Positions 33,200 through 45,716 of a DNA stretch of 64,000 nt are shown here, in pieces. Position 1 is the stretch's first letter. The number at the start of each line of letters is the position of its first letter. A model generated the notes under the pieces. It was not told the DNA's origin and made no database searches. It worked only from the letters and a program-made list of their open reading frames with translations. The position numbers and the translations under genes were made by a program. The DNA is taken from positions 2,356,001-2,420,000 of the forward strand of contig NC_089457.1 in NCBI RefSeq assembly GCF_026210795.1, read 5' to 3'. Source of the stretch: Rhizophagus irregularis. Lineage: Eukaryota; Glomeromycota; Glomeromycetes; Glomerales; Glomeraceae.

Positions 33200-33925
33200 T
33201 TTCAACCTTTATTAAATACGTAGATCAAAATGAAAATTTGAAGAAATGATTTACCTTTATTAAAAAATATGATTAATTATTAAAAGTAACAAGTAATACT
33301 TTTTTATAATAATACATACTATATATAATGTATAATTGAATATTAAACATCAATTAATTATTGGTGAAGTTATACTTATTGTGCTGGTAGAAAAGTTTGC
33401 TACTTTATGTCAATATACTACCAAAAAAATTTACGCTGATATACAAGAAAAAAAAGATGCTAAAGTCGCCGTAGTATCGTAGGATATTGTAAGATAATAA
33501 TGTGACGAATAAAAGATTGTCAGATATCTTTCGGATTTTATTCAAATAATCCGAATAATTCAACACTATGCATTAGTACTTAAAAAGTGTATTTGGATAA
33601 TCCGTTAAATTATCTGTTCAATATCCACCGTCTTAAGAATATCCTTCAGACGTGAATATATATGAACATCTATAAAAAAACGTGATACATAACTAGGAAA
33701 CGGAAAACCGTTGTAAAGTCCGGAACGCAAATATTTATTTATGTTGTACAAATAAGCGGCGCGTGGTCTTAGTACTAATTATTATTATGTTTAGTCCTTC
33801 GTTACGCTCTGAGCTAATAATATTCAGTATTTTAATTGAATTTAAACGGTTTCATCCTTAGTTTCGAAAATCAGATTCACCCGTAACCCGAATAACAGCT
33901 TTATAAATCTATAATTACTATTATA
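33200..33925. repeat. Segmental duplication Y, copy 2
   Basis: Copy of 27985-29060 without the two MITEs. At the place of the CCCTATAAAAAA element it reads AAAGTCGCCGTAGTATCG, with two extra C between duplication remnants. It lies upstream of the kinase at 31252-32775. Confidence 0.9.
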
Positions 33926-36575
33926 ATTACTATTATTCAAAGATTGAAAAAAAAATCAATTTATACAATAAAATAAGATATTATGTATTACTTATTTTCT
34001 CGGTGTCACATGTCAATCATGTCAGTTATACTGTACCACTACGTTATATTGTCTATTATCTGATAAATTGGAAAAAAAGTTGATTATAATTAATTGTAAT
34101 TTTTTTCATTGAACGAATTTCAAAAAGAAGTTATTATATTCTGCGACGGTTAATTTCTTAGAATTTTGATTTGCCCTTTTAAAGTTACCTCATAAAAAGA
34201 CGTCGATAAATCACGTGACAAATTAAAATTCAGTACAAAGTAATAATGAGTCCCCCAATAAGATAATATTTTTATGTAATTGAATTTTACCGTATTTCAC
34301 AACATTTCTCGATAAATTCATAAATGAAATTACAAAAAAAAAAGAATATTTAATAATAATGATTTTTTATTACATTATTTTACGCATTTATGCAAAGCAT
34401 GAACCAAAATGAGAAATAATTTGCGTTAAATAATGCACATCGGAACAAAAATTTCTAAATTTCAAAAAAGTCCTTGCCTACTTTGATTAACTCCGTGAAC
34501 GCCCATAAATTAATTCATAAGACAAAGTAATTTGGTAATTTGTATACAATATGATATTTACATTACGCTTTTAATTACTACCGCAAGAAGAACAAGAAGG
34601 AATATTTCACAATAACACAATCGGTAATGCAACAATATGGTTATTGTACTTCCAAATATGAACATCACAGCTTGATAAATATGGTATCATAATAGAATCG
34701 CAGATGTGTTAACTTGTTGATGCTAATCGAAAAGAAAAATATCAGAAAAAATTTTTTTTTTTTATCGGTTACACCGGAGTATGATTCATTTATGAACTTA
34801 TGAAGTAATTCAAGTAAACCCTTGTTATACAAATCATTAATTTCCCCGGAAAAAAAAAGAGATTCCATCGGTTATTTTATGTATTGAAATTTTTAATTGA
34901 AACAATCAATTGAAATTTCGGAATATTTTTTTTAAACAAACAAAATTTTCTCATATTATTGACTCATGGTTTTTCATCTTTCCTAATTTCATTATATTTA
35001 TGTATTTATTTCTTTTTTTCCCTAATTTTAGAACTCCCTATCAAGAAAGTGTTTCAATGATTGAAAATTTGATCGTAAAAGCGGCTTTTTTTTTGAGTTA
35101 TACAAGAAGAATAATATTACATCCAATATCTCCAGGGATTGGAATTTATTATTTACTTTTTCACCTTAAAAAAAAAACCAAATATATCCATAATGAAGTT
35201 CTTTTAAAGGTTATATTTAAAAGAATTCTTATAATTTAGAATGTTAGAAGATCCATTTGGAAAAGATACGTTGTATGAATTTCTCTTTACGTAAATCATT
35301 TGAAATCATTTTGATATATTGGCTGAAACAAAAAAAATTAAATAAAAAGGTTACATTGTATTTACGAAAAAAAAAAAAAGTGGGTTGGATATGACTGATT
35401 GTTTAAAAAAAAAAATTATTATTATTATTTTTTGTTATTCCTTTTAAAATAAACAAGAATTTTTTTTTTTTACATTCAAATAATTTTTACATTCAACGAA
35501 AAGTTATTCCATCCATTCATAAAAAAAATTTCAAATTAAAAATTAATTTTTTTCCATCTAATTATTTTCTTTCATCTCCTTATTTCTTCTATTTCATTAT
35601 TTAAAATGGAGAAATAATTTTAAAATGCGTGCTCAAAAGTACAACCAAACAGGTTTGAAGAAATTTTTTATTTATTTATTTTAATTTATTTATATTTTAT
35701 TTATTTATTTATTTTTTTTTGTTTATTTGCTATTTCTGTTTATTTTTTTTATCTCGTTAACATATCGTAAACTGTAAAAATATAGGTTATCCCAACCAAC
35801 CAACTCCGCAAACTCCGCAGCAGCCGATTGGATGATTGTCATAAAATCCGCTAGACAGTTCGTTCAATATCATAATTTTATCGTAAGAAATTTTACTTGT
35901 TCACAATATTAAACATAAAATTATGTAAAAAAAAAATTACGCGTTATCAAATTTCATTGAACAATATATATGTAAGTTAAATATGTTATGTTATACCTTA
36001 AAAAAAAAGAAATCTTAATTTTTTATTATAATCTTAATTGGTCGCGGTTTATAACCGCGTACTTAATTTTTTTCATAAATTTTAAAACCTCTATGATCTA
36101 AAAAAAAAAATTCCCTCCGCGTTCTTTTAAGATAACGAAATTTAGTTTTTTTTTCTCTATGATTTTTAAAAAAATATATATATATCTAGATAAATTTAGT
36201 AGTAGGAAATTATCTGGATATATATATAAATAAGATAATTAACATATGTATAAATTTTGAAACTAATTGAATAATAAGAAAATAAAACGATTTTGATAAT
36301 GAAAAAAAAAGAAAGAAAGAAAAAGAAAAAAAAACGATTTTGTTAAATATTAGAGGAAATTAGAATAGAGGTTTCGATGGTTTCGATTAATCTTAATGTT
36401 ATAATTTTTCAAGAAAGAAATAAAAGAAATAAGCTATGTTTGAAAAATAAAAACCGATATACGGTTGGAATAAAAAATTGATTATTTTTTATTCAAGAAA
36501 AACTCACGCGATAAATAATATAACGAAAAAAAAAGGTAAAAATACGTAAAGTAAACGAAAAATAAACGAAAATAA
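33926..36575. other. Intergenic, low-complexity, no gene assigned
   Basis: Frames at 34665-34868 (-) and 34910-35239 (+) have no domains, and the plus one has no ATG at its start. From 35340 to 36540 the sequence is dominated by A and T runs and a TTTATTTA microsatellite (35670-35720). A perfect small hairpin CGCGGTT-tat-AACCGCG lies at 36043-36059. Confidence 0.5.
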
Positions 36576-37397
36576 TTAGTTAAAACTATCGAAACTCAAA
36601 TTATTCATAGGGAATATCAAATCGTCAGATACAGGATATAGAGTATTATTGATATAAGAAATGTTATTTGCTACCGCAAAGGGAAAACCTTCTGGATCAT
36701 TAATTATGTCCGAATCATTAACTACAGTTGAAGCTGGCGAAAGGCTTGGAGTGGGGTAAGCAAGTGGAGGTGAAGAAACAGAATCCCAATCATATTGATA
36801 TTGGATTACTTGAGGAATATAATCACTAACATCATCTTGTAAAGAAAAGATGGATGGTTGAAAAGTTGATAAATCTACGTTCATTTGCAGATCAAGATTA
36901 TCAATTGAAGTGGGAGGATTGGTATTATTTTCAACTTCTACAATGTTTCTATTTTTATTAGCATTACCGCGTGCGGATCTGACCTTTTTGAGTTTTTTCT
37001 TTTGAGGATCCGCCTTAAAAATGGATTTTGGTCTATTAGGTCTGTATCTATAATCTGGATAAGTCGTTGTAACATATTCTTTGGCTTGTTCAAATAATTT
37101 TGTAAATATGACCTTTTTATCAGAGGGGAGTTTCTTCCATAGTTTAGATGCGACCTTGCCCAAATAACCTTGAGCGGAAGATAAAATTATGAGCGTATCT
37201 TCGTCTTTTATTGATAATTTCTTTTCCAATGCATAAGATGATACAAGTGGCCTGAATTGGAAAAAAGCGTTGCATGGACGTGGGATTTTTCCATTTTTCA
37301 TTGGCGGTAGCTTGGGGGATAGGTTCGAATTTATGAGATTATAAAAATCTTGTTCGTATTTTTGTACGAACTTTTCTACGATCTTTTCAGTACGCAT
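36576..37397 (-). CDS. MATA-HMG box protein, 273 aa
   Basis: An intact intronless minus-strand frame. The HMG box spans about residues 36-120: it opens with GKIPRPCNAFFQFRPLVSSY, has an unusually long loop before GYLGKVASKLWKKLPSDKK and closes with YPDYRYRPNRPKSIFK. A strong basic cluster (PQKKKLKKVRSARGNANKNR, about 131-150) is a likely nuclear signal. The C-terminal third is acidic to neutral, Ser/Pro/Asn-rich, as in an activation domain. The IPRP-NAF pattern is the MATA-HMG signature of fungal sexual-regulator type boxes. It differs strongly from the protein at 11347-12459, so the two are old paralogues rather than a tandem duplicate. It starts at the first ATG, 37397. Confidence 0.9.
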   Translation of the reverse strand: MRTEKIVEKFVQKYEQDFYNLINSNLSPKLPPMKNGKIPRPCNAFFQFRPLVSSYALEKKLSIKDEDTLIILSSAQGYLGKVASKLWKKLPSDKKVIFTKLFEQAKEYVTTTYPDYRYRPNRPKSIFKADPQKKKLKKVRSARGNANKNRNIVEVENNTNPPTSIDNLDLQMNVDLSTFQPSIFSLQDDVSDYIPQVIQYQYDWDSVSSPPLAYPTPSLSPASTVVNDSDIINDPEGFPFAVANNISYINNTLYPVSDDLIFPMNNLSFDSFN

Positions 37398-40300
37398 GAT
37401 AATTTTTTCTTTAAGAAAATAACTTATATAAGATCAATATTGAATATGAAGAAGAAAAAAAACAGCAGGAAAAAACCGGTGTTTTTATATACGAAATTCG
37501 AACATTAAGAATATGTATTTTTGGTAATTAAACAAAGAAGGATCGAAAAAACCGAGTATTTATAAATTTTCACAATTGAATCTGACAGGATACAATCAAC
37601 TTTGATGTAAGAAATTTTCCTTGGGATTTTTCCAAAAGTAGCGTAATTATCATTTTAGAGAACATTTTGGGAACAGAATTACCTGGTAAGAAATTTCGCG
37701 TTTTAGTATTAACTTTATTATACTATAATAACATATAATGTAGATCTAGATAAATAAATATATACAATAGTAATACATAAATGTAGATCTCAGACATATC
37801 GCTTTGTTCAAGAGTTGATCAAAAATCAATTACTTGAATAACTTGTGTACTTGGATATCATTCTTTACTAGGAAAAGTTAAAATATTTTCCATTGGAACT
37901 ATTATACAGAAAAAGAGATTTTTTATTTGTTTTACAAATATGTTCACAATATATTGAAAAAATTTTTTTTTTTTTTTTTTTTTGATTGATTAATTCTTGG
38001 ATATCTTATTTCATTTTGTTTTCCATTTAAATTATCTCTCACAAATTTCCGTTAGTAATATTTAAAATATTCACCAGGAATTCATGTTTTTGTCATTTTA
38101 CGTTACACTTTCTCTAAAGAATTTTTATTTTAGTCAATTTAATTTACATAAAATTATTTCCTAATAGATTTATTAGATTTTTTAATTTAATGATATTATT
38201 ATATATATTGTATCTATTATATAATTGATATTTCTAGAATTTTAAAATTAAATAAATTAAAATGAATTTCATTGTAAAAAAAAGTGATTTTTTTTTACTA
38301 ATAGGAAACACGTACATTTTTTTTTTCATACATTACACTAAAAAAATGTACAGTACATGATGCTGTTGTGTTATCATCACATGATAGTATATATTATTTA
38401 TATTATTCATATGATTCGTACAGGTGTCAGCCATTAATATGATGAATTGTGACGTGAAAGTATGTTTATGGTAATTACTTCAACATAGAAGATCCCTTAA
38501 ATACACACGCCTGACCCGAACACAATAATTGTTACATTTGCCATCGTTCGTCATGGGTCAATTCTTTTGCATTAAAAATGTTCACGAGAACATCTCTTCG
38601 GAATATCTTCCAAGGGCGCCAGTTTGAAAATGGAAATTTTTTGTCAATTTTTTCTGCATAATTTGTTTCAAAGTTCGAATTTTTTTTTGAAATCGCGAAA
38701 TTTGATCTATTCCTATTAATAATTAATAAAGAATATGAAAATTACTTTAAAAGTTAAAGAGATTTTGATTATATTTTGATTATAATTCTCCTAATTTTTC
38801 CGAATTTTAATTCTAAGATCACATCATTCTATATTTGGAAAGAGCAACATTTTTAGATCCGAAAACATTCCCAACCAATAATCTTATTTCAAGAAAAAAA
38901 ATTTATGAATTTCTTTTACTCATTTGTTTTTTTTTTTAAAAGAAAAAAAAAAGTTGAACCGACAATCGGCTAAGGAATCACCCTTAAATACGCCATTCAT
39001 TAATTTAAAATAACCTTAAAAAAAAAAAGAGTACAATGTATATTGTATTAACATCTGTATTACATACATTATACAGCCGAAAGGAATCACTCTCCGTTAA
39101 AAATCAGAATTTATTTAAAAAAATAATATAAATTTAAAAATTAAAATATCAAATTTGGAAAAATTAAAATGGAGATTCAAAAAATTTTTTTTAATAATTA
39201 ATTATGATATAATTGTCTATCATATTTGCTTAAGGAAATTACTTCAATATATTAAACTTACCTTATTTAAGAAAAATGATAATCCAGAGGCGAAAAATTT
39301 CATTGTAAAGATGTTTGACTAACTTATTTTGGATGTATAAATGTATATAGAATATAATGTTGTCCTCCAATTATTCATTACTCAGTTTAGAATTAGAGAT
39401 TTTTAAAGTTCAATATTTTCAATCGATTAAAATTAAAAATTTTGGAAATATTTTAAAATTCCCTTGTTTTGCATTTTTAGTAAGAATTGGATGAAAATTC
39501 AATATTTTAATTCGGACAATATATTACAATAAATTACCGATCAGGAAGAATTATGATATCATTCATATGATGCTTGTGTATATCGTGGAATTTCCGTTAT
39601 TAGTCCCATCATTTCTTTTTTTTTTTTTTTTACTTATTTCTTTCTTTTCTTCTCGTGATGAGCCTTTCATCATTTTTTTTCCTCGCGATAAATTTATATA
39701 TATTTGATGAAATTTATCTTTTTTAAATAATAATTTAGATTTATAAAGGCGAATATTATGGTTTCGTGGTTTCAAATCCAATCGAACTTTATAACTTTAT
39801 AGATGATTTGCTAAAATTACTAAAATTATTAAATAATTTAATTTTATTTATTATAATTATTTATCATTTATAGAAACACCATTGAAAACTTCACAGAAAA
39901 CTTCTTTTTCTTCAGTTATCCCCAAAATTCAAAATGTAGGAAGGAAATGTAAAAGAGAGAGACGAAATAATGATGAGTATATTTTTCCTGAAAAAAAAAA
40001 TAAAAAAAAATTTCAGAAAATTCTATAATTTCAAAGATTTCAAAGGTAAAATAGGTAAAATAAATTTTTTTTTCGTCAAAATTACCTTTTTTTGTATGTG
40101 TTTTTTTTTGAACCTGAATTAGTGAAAAAAAATTTTGATCTTATTAGCAAAAAATTTTGGTATAATTTGTGTTAAAATTTTTCTGGTTTCGATGTTAAAA
40201 ATCATGATGAATATTTTTTGTATATCTTAGTTATTGGATAGGGGGAATAAAGATATATCGGTTTTCGACCGATATCCTTCAATTCAATATCTGGAAATAC

Positions 40301-41039
40301 TGCGGTGATAAATAGGAATTAATGGGATTTTGGACGGACCCGAATTAATACTATTAATACTGATTTCGAATATTGGATTTCTCATAAAAATATCGATCAT
40401 TCTTGCTTATTCCTATTTGACTGAAAATAACAATAGAATATGAAAAATAAAGAATATTTTATTACACAGCATTGATAATAGTTCAGTAGTTTTTACCTTT
40501 TTAGAACTTTCAATAACCGATTGGATAATGAGTGAAGATCTGTCCGGTATGCGTCCGATTGTCCCGATTTTGGATAATAAACAAAGTTAATTCTGTGATC
40601 CGCATGAATGGTAATAAGTTTTATTTGCCAATTTGATCATTATTATAAAAAAAAAATTATTGGTTCACAAAAGCTATATCAGAAAAGTAATTCTTTAATG
40701 TTAAAAAATTTTTTTTATCTTCGAAAATGTAAACTTTGAAAAATATTGACGATATATGGCGAAAAAAATTGCTCCATCGGCTCCTTTCAGGATTTTTTTC
40801 TGGACGAAAAAAAACAGTAACAATCTTATATGAAAATATCTCTGTAATATGCAGTAAATATAGAATATAGATAGGATAATTTGCTTACCATTTATTTATT
40901 GTCTTGATATACTGATGAGCATCTTTTGATGTCATCTGAAATTTTTAGGTAGATCGGTCCAGTTCAGAAATATGTGGAAATTACATACATTCCCATATAT
41001 CCTACATATTTTAATCTTCGAATTTCGTGAATCTACGCC
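37398..41039. other. Long intergenic region, no gene assigned
   Basis: AT-rich with many homopolymers, including a T run of about 20 at 37963-37983. A short exon-like frame at 39874-40028 is listed among the rejected items. A hairpin ATCGGTTTTCGACCGAT stands at about 40257-40273. Confidence 0.5.
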
Positions 41040-43200
41040 AAAAATACCATGTGGATTTCCATGTGGTTCTTAAATGGAAAGAATTTCCTGACAATCAAGA
41101 TTAATTAATGTTTTTCATTCCCAAATTTTTTTAGGCACCAATCCTGCAATAAAAACGTACGTTATAAGCGTATATGTGAAGCTGTGCAAATTTACCTTAC
41201 GTTATTAACCGTCGAGAATAATTCCAACGCTTTGAAACTTTTTAAATTTTTTTTTTTAATCTAAAAATATGTTACAGAGTACTCGGAAAATATTGGAACT
41301 ACACAGTGAAATTCGATATACCGGAACCTCGATATAACGGATCATAAGTGATATATCGGAATTGGCGGATTATCATAACGTATAATTAATTTACCCTCGA
41401 TATATCAGAATTCTTGATATAACGGATTTTTATTTTACTAATGGAACGGATGGTTCCATTATATCGAATTTCACTGTGTACTCACAATATTTGATGTGGA
41501 TTTCCATGTGGATCTTGAGTGGAAAAGAATTTCTGATGATCAAAATTAATTAATATTTCTCAATCACAAATTTTTTAGGCACCAATCCTGCAATAAAAAC
41601 GTACATTATAAGCGTATATATTGAAGCTGCGCAAATTTACCTTACGTTATTGACCGTCGAGAATAACTCCAATTACAACGCTTCAAAACTTTTCTAAATT
41701 ATTTTTCAGAATATTGATGTGGTTCTTAATTTCCTGATGATCAGAATGTTAATATTTCTCAATCACAAATTTTATTAGGCACCAATCCTGCAATAAAAAC
41801 GTACATTATAAGCGTATATATTGAAGCTGTGCAAATTTACCTTACGTTATTGACCGTCAAGAATAACTCCAATTCCAACGCTTCGAAACTTTTTTAAAAT
41901 TATTTTTTTTTTTTTAACTAAAATACCGTGTTTTGTCACAGAGTACTTGAAAAATATTGGATTTCCGGGTGGTTCTTAATTTCCTGATGATCAGAATATT
42001 AATATTTCTCAACAAACTTTTTAGGCACCAATCCTACAATAAAAACGTACATTATAAGCGTATATATTGAAGCTGCGCAAATTTACCTTACGTTATTGAC
42101 CGTCAAGAATAACTCCAATTCCAACGCTTCGAAACTTTTTTAAAATTATTTTTTTTTTTAAAAACTAAAATACCGTGTTTTGTCACAGAGTACTTGAAAA
42201 ATATTGGATTTCCAGGTGGTTCTTAATTTCCTGATGATCAGAATATTAATATTTCTCAACAAACTTTTTAGGCACCAATCCTACAATAAAAACGTAACAT
42301 TATAGCGTATATATGAAGCTGTGCAAATTTACCTTACGTTATTGACCGTCAAGAATAACTCCAACGCTTCAAAACTTTTTTAAATTATTATTTTTTTATT
42401 TTTTTAAAAAATCTCAAAATACCATGTGTTTTGTCACAAAGTACTTGGAAAATATTGGAACTATCCACAATATTTGAATGTGGATTCCATGTGGATAAAG
42501 AATTTTCTGATGATCAAAGATTAATTATTATTTCTCAATTACAAACTTTTTAGGCACTAATCCTACAATAAAACTTACAATATAAGCCTATATATGAAGC
42601 TGTGAAAATTTACCTTACGTTATTGATCGTCGAGAATAACTTCAATTCCAACGCTTCAAAACTTTTTTTATACTTATTTTTTTTAAAAAATCTAAAATAC
42701 CATGTGTTTTGTCACAGAGTACTTGGAAAATATTGGAACTATTCACAATATTTGGAGTGGATTTCCATGTGGATCTTAAGTGGGAAAATGAACAAGATTA
42801 ATTATTATTTCTCGATTACAAATTTTTTAGGCACCAATCCTGCAATAAAACTTACAATATAAGCCTATATATGAAGCTGTGAAAATTTACCTTACGTTAT
42901 TGACCGTCGAGAATAACTTCAATTCCAACGCTTCGAAACTTTTTTTAAAATTATTTTTTTTTTTAATCTAAAATACCATGTGTTTTGTTACAGAGTACTT
43001 GGAAAATATTGGAACTATTCACAATATTTGAAGTGGATTTCCATGCGGATCTTAAGTGGGAAGAATTTTCCGATATCAAGATTAATTATTATTTCTCAAT
43101 CACAAACTTTTTAGGCATCAATCCTACAATAAAAACGTACATTATAAACGTATATATGAAGCTATGCAAATTTACCTTACGTTATTGACCGTCGACAGAG
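41040..43200. repeat. Tandem array, eight copies of a unit of about 200-285 bp
   Basis: The core word AGGCACCAATCCTGCAATAA begins at 41133, 41577, 41777, 42023, 42270, 42552, 42829 and 43113. Each is followed by about 100 bp that is nearly invariant (ACGTACATTATAAGCGTATA, GCAAATTTACCTTACGTTAT, TTGACCGTC, CCAACGCTTC) and then by a more variable AT-rich part with GAGTACTTGGAAAATATTGG and TTCCATGTGG. Spacing is 444, 200, 246, 247, 282, 277 and 284; the 444 is explained by an inserted MITE. No domain-bearing frame crosses it. Confidence 0.95.
41302..41478. mobile_element. Tc1/mariner-like MITE, 177 bp, TA duplication
   Basis: Ends CACAGTGAAATTCGATATA and its near-perfect inverse, flanked by TA on each side (41300-41301 and 41479-41480). 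It interrupts the first complete unit of the tandem array exactly where sibling units read AACTATTCACAATATTTG without insertion. The interior repeats ATATAACGGAT and ATATATCGGAAT. No transposase. Confidence 0.9.
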
Positions 43201-43807
43201 GTCAATTTTGACTGCCGACCAGTTAGTTATACAGTATACAATATGTCCATCATCTTGAATATAAACAATTAATGGTTAGTAATTATTTCTCTATTATAAG
43301 CATTCTTATTCTAATAATCTAGTTCTTGCTAGTTAAATGCTTAACGTCACCATCGTCGATTGGTTTGTAGAGTTGGTTTATCATTTACTAAATTCCTGCA
43401 CACTCGGTTAATTGTGTTATTATATGTGTCCTTCTAGTGTCCTTACTATGGAAAGCCATCATGATCAAAAGTGCGTAGTAAATACAGTGTATACACGCTA
43501 AATTATGTAGCGTGGATACGTTATTTTTTATGGCGGGTTGTAACCTGTAGTCGGGTTAACATGGGTAACTTGTCGCAAAAAGTAGCGTTTAATACGCTAT
43601 ATTTCCATTGAGATTTAAATTATTCGACTAGTAATATTCCGCCAATATACTAAGTAATTTTAATATGAAGTGATGAGTAAATTATTTAAATTAAAAAAAA
43701 AAGAATTATAATAATATGAAAACATTTACTCTTAATAGAACGGTTTATCCATGTTCATCCGATCAAAACTTCAGCGACTTGAGTCGGTTCGTTCCATTCG
43801 GTTGGTA
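43201..43807. other. Intergenic, no gene seen
   Basis: Follows the tandem array. Mixed AT-rich sequence with GTAGCG and TACGC words near 43500-43600. Confidence 0.45.
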
Positions 43808-43959
43808 CAGTTCACCCTCTCTATAGCGAATTTTTATATAGTGAATAACTTGCAGGTACAGAATTTTTTATATATATAATAAAATGACCCTCAGTATAGT
43901 GAATTTCTCACTAATTTTAATCTCCAGCCCATGGGATTCACTATAGTGAAGGTGAACTG
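43808..43959. mobile_element. MITE candidate, 152 bp, CAGTTCACC ends
   Basis: Inverted ends CAGTTCACCCTCTCTATAG and CTATAGTGAAGGTGAACTG enclose an AT-rich centre with further GTGAAT/ATTCAC pairs. TA precedes the left end; the right end is followed by AGTGTA, so the duplication is not clean. Confidence 0.65.
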
Positions 43960-45679
43960 AGTGTACATCGGTTCCAAATCGATTTTAATAAATTTTGATA
44001 TATACAGACTCGGAGCAAGTAAGTACCACTAAGGTCTGGTAAAGGCATGTTACCTTAAGAATCGATATTAATTTTTTTTAATAATATAGACAAAACCGGA
44101 ACTACTAATAATTGATATTGAAGATAAGAATGATACGAACTTTGATATCCAAAGACTTCACGTGATTTAGTTAGAGAAGTCAAGACCTCATAATTGGGAA
44201 ATATAAATGGCAATTCACAATAGTAGCAATTTCTTATGACATTTAAATAATAAATTGATAAATGGAAACATTTTAATATTATACCTATTATTTTATAATG
44301 AAAATCTTAGAGAATGAAATTGAGGATAAGATATTTGATCGTCAATGTAAAAAAAAGGACCCAAACCCGATTATAACTCTGCTCAACATGGGTTTTTCAA
44401 TAGTATCGGTTCGGAACCGAGCCGAACCGAGCGAGTTGTCCCCATCCATAGGGATAATGAAGTCCGGAAGATTTTAATATTCACCCTCATCGTAAGATGG
44501 ATTGTAAAGATACATTTCAAATATTGAACGTTCGTTCTACTATCGTGTCGTAATGTACGCTTATACTTGAGTCGTTCACTTGACGAAGTTATTTGGTACA
44601 AATAATTGTTCTAACGCAAGTATTTTTATTTATAAGGTGCATTCAGCCACATTGACTTCATGAAACTTCTCTACTTTCCCTCTGACTTTACTAAATAATC
44701 ATAATTCTTGGTTAATTTAATATTCAATATAGTGTAACAGTCTAAGTAAATTTGAATGAAAAAAAAAAAAAATACCGGATTGAGATATTCGAATATAAGA
44801 CCACAAAATTAATAGACCCGATTTGTAAACTGATAAAATAAATTGCTTTATTTGTTAATCACAAGTTCGGATTGACATTCCGATTGATAAACATAATAAA
44901 CATTCCGCCCCGTTCAGGCTTCCACTTTTTTTAATTACTAAATTTAAAAATTTTTTTTTTTTCTGGTTTTTTTTTAGATGATGAAAGTTTATCAGGAAAA
45001 ATAATTCTATTTTTAGATATCGAAAAAATATCTAAATATTTATATTTACGAATAACTTTTTGTAAATAATTTCGAAACCAATAGGATAAAGATTATTATA
45101 AATAAATAAATAATTCCAATTTTGAAAATTTTTTATGGATAAAAGTTATCAAAGAAAAAAAAAAAAAAGCCAAAGAAACCATAAAAATAAATAAAAAAAA
45201 AAAGAAATAAAGGAAAATTTAATGTCCATTGTTTCTGAAAAAATCGGTTTGCGTTACATTAACCCTTGATTATATTGACATATTTAGAAAATTATTTAAA
45301 TTTGTAATAATATTTAAAAGTTTTAACAATTTAAAAATGGTATCATAATTCAAATGTTAAAATAGAAAGATCTTATTATTCTAAAAATAATTTTTTTTAA
45401 AAAAAGTAAAAAATTTTTTTGTTAGTAACGCATTTCCTTAATTAATTAATTCATAAATAAAAATATTCTTTTTAACGCATTTCTTTACATAATTAATTCT
45501 TTATGTAAATTAATTACAAGAAAATAAAATATACATTTTTTTTATGTAATTAATTAAATTTTATTGGTTGTATAACTCCTTAAAAATATGTAATTATATC
45601 ATAGCGAAACTAGTGTATCTACTAAATATAACCAATTAATTTTGTTCAAATATTCTTAAAAAAGATTCTAAGATGAGAG

Positions 45680-45716
45680 AACCCGAATCCCGAATCCCGA
45701 ATCCTGAATCCCGAAT
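45680..45716. repeat. CCCGAAT microsatellite
   Basis: Five near-perfect tandem copies of the 7-mer CCCGAAT, one with CCTGAAT. Confidence 0.85.

Noticed and set aside
34665-35239. Divergent frames of 67 and 109 codons
   Set aside because: The plus frame begins without ATG and is dominated by T-rich hydrophobic codons; the minus frame has no features. I could not support a gene.
36043-36059. CGCGGTT-tat-AACCGCG hairpin considered as a terminator or operator
   Set aside because: Rho-independent terminators do not apply to a eukaryotic nuclear genome, and no gene end is near.
39874-40028. Exon-like frame of about 51 codons after a TTTATAG acceptor, with a basic CKRERRN stretch
   Set aside because: No upstream exon with a start could be found and the end is A-rich simple sequence. 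It may be the tail of a gene I failed to see.
42602-43188. Open frames of 67 and 86 codons inside the tandem array
   Set aside because: Different units open different frames, and the conserved core does not keep a common reading frame.
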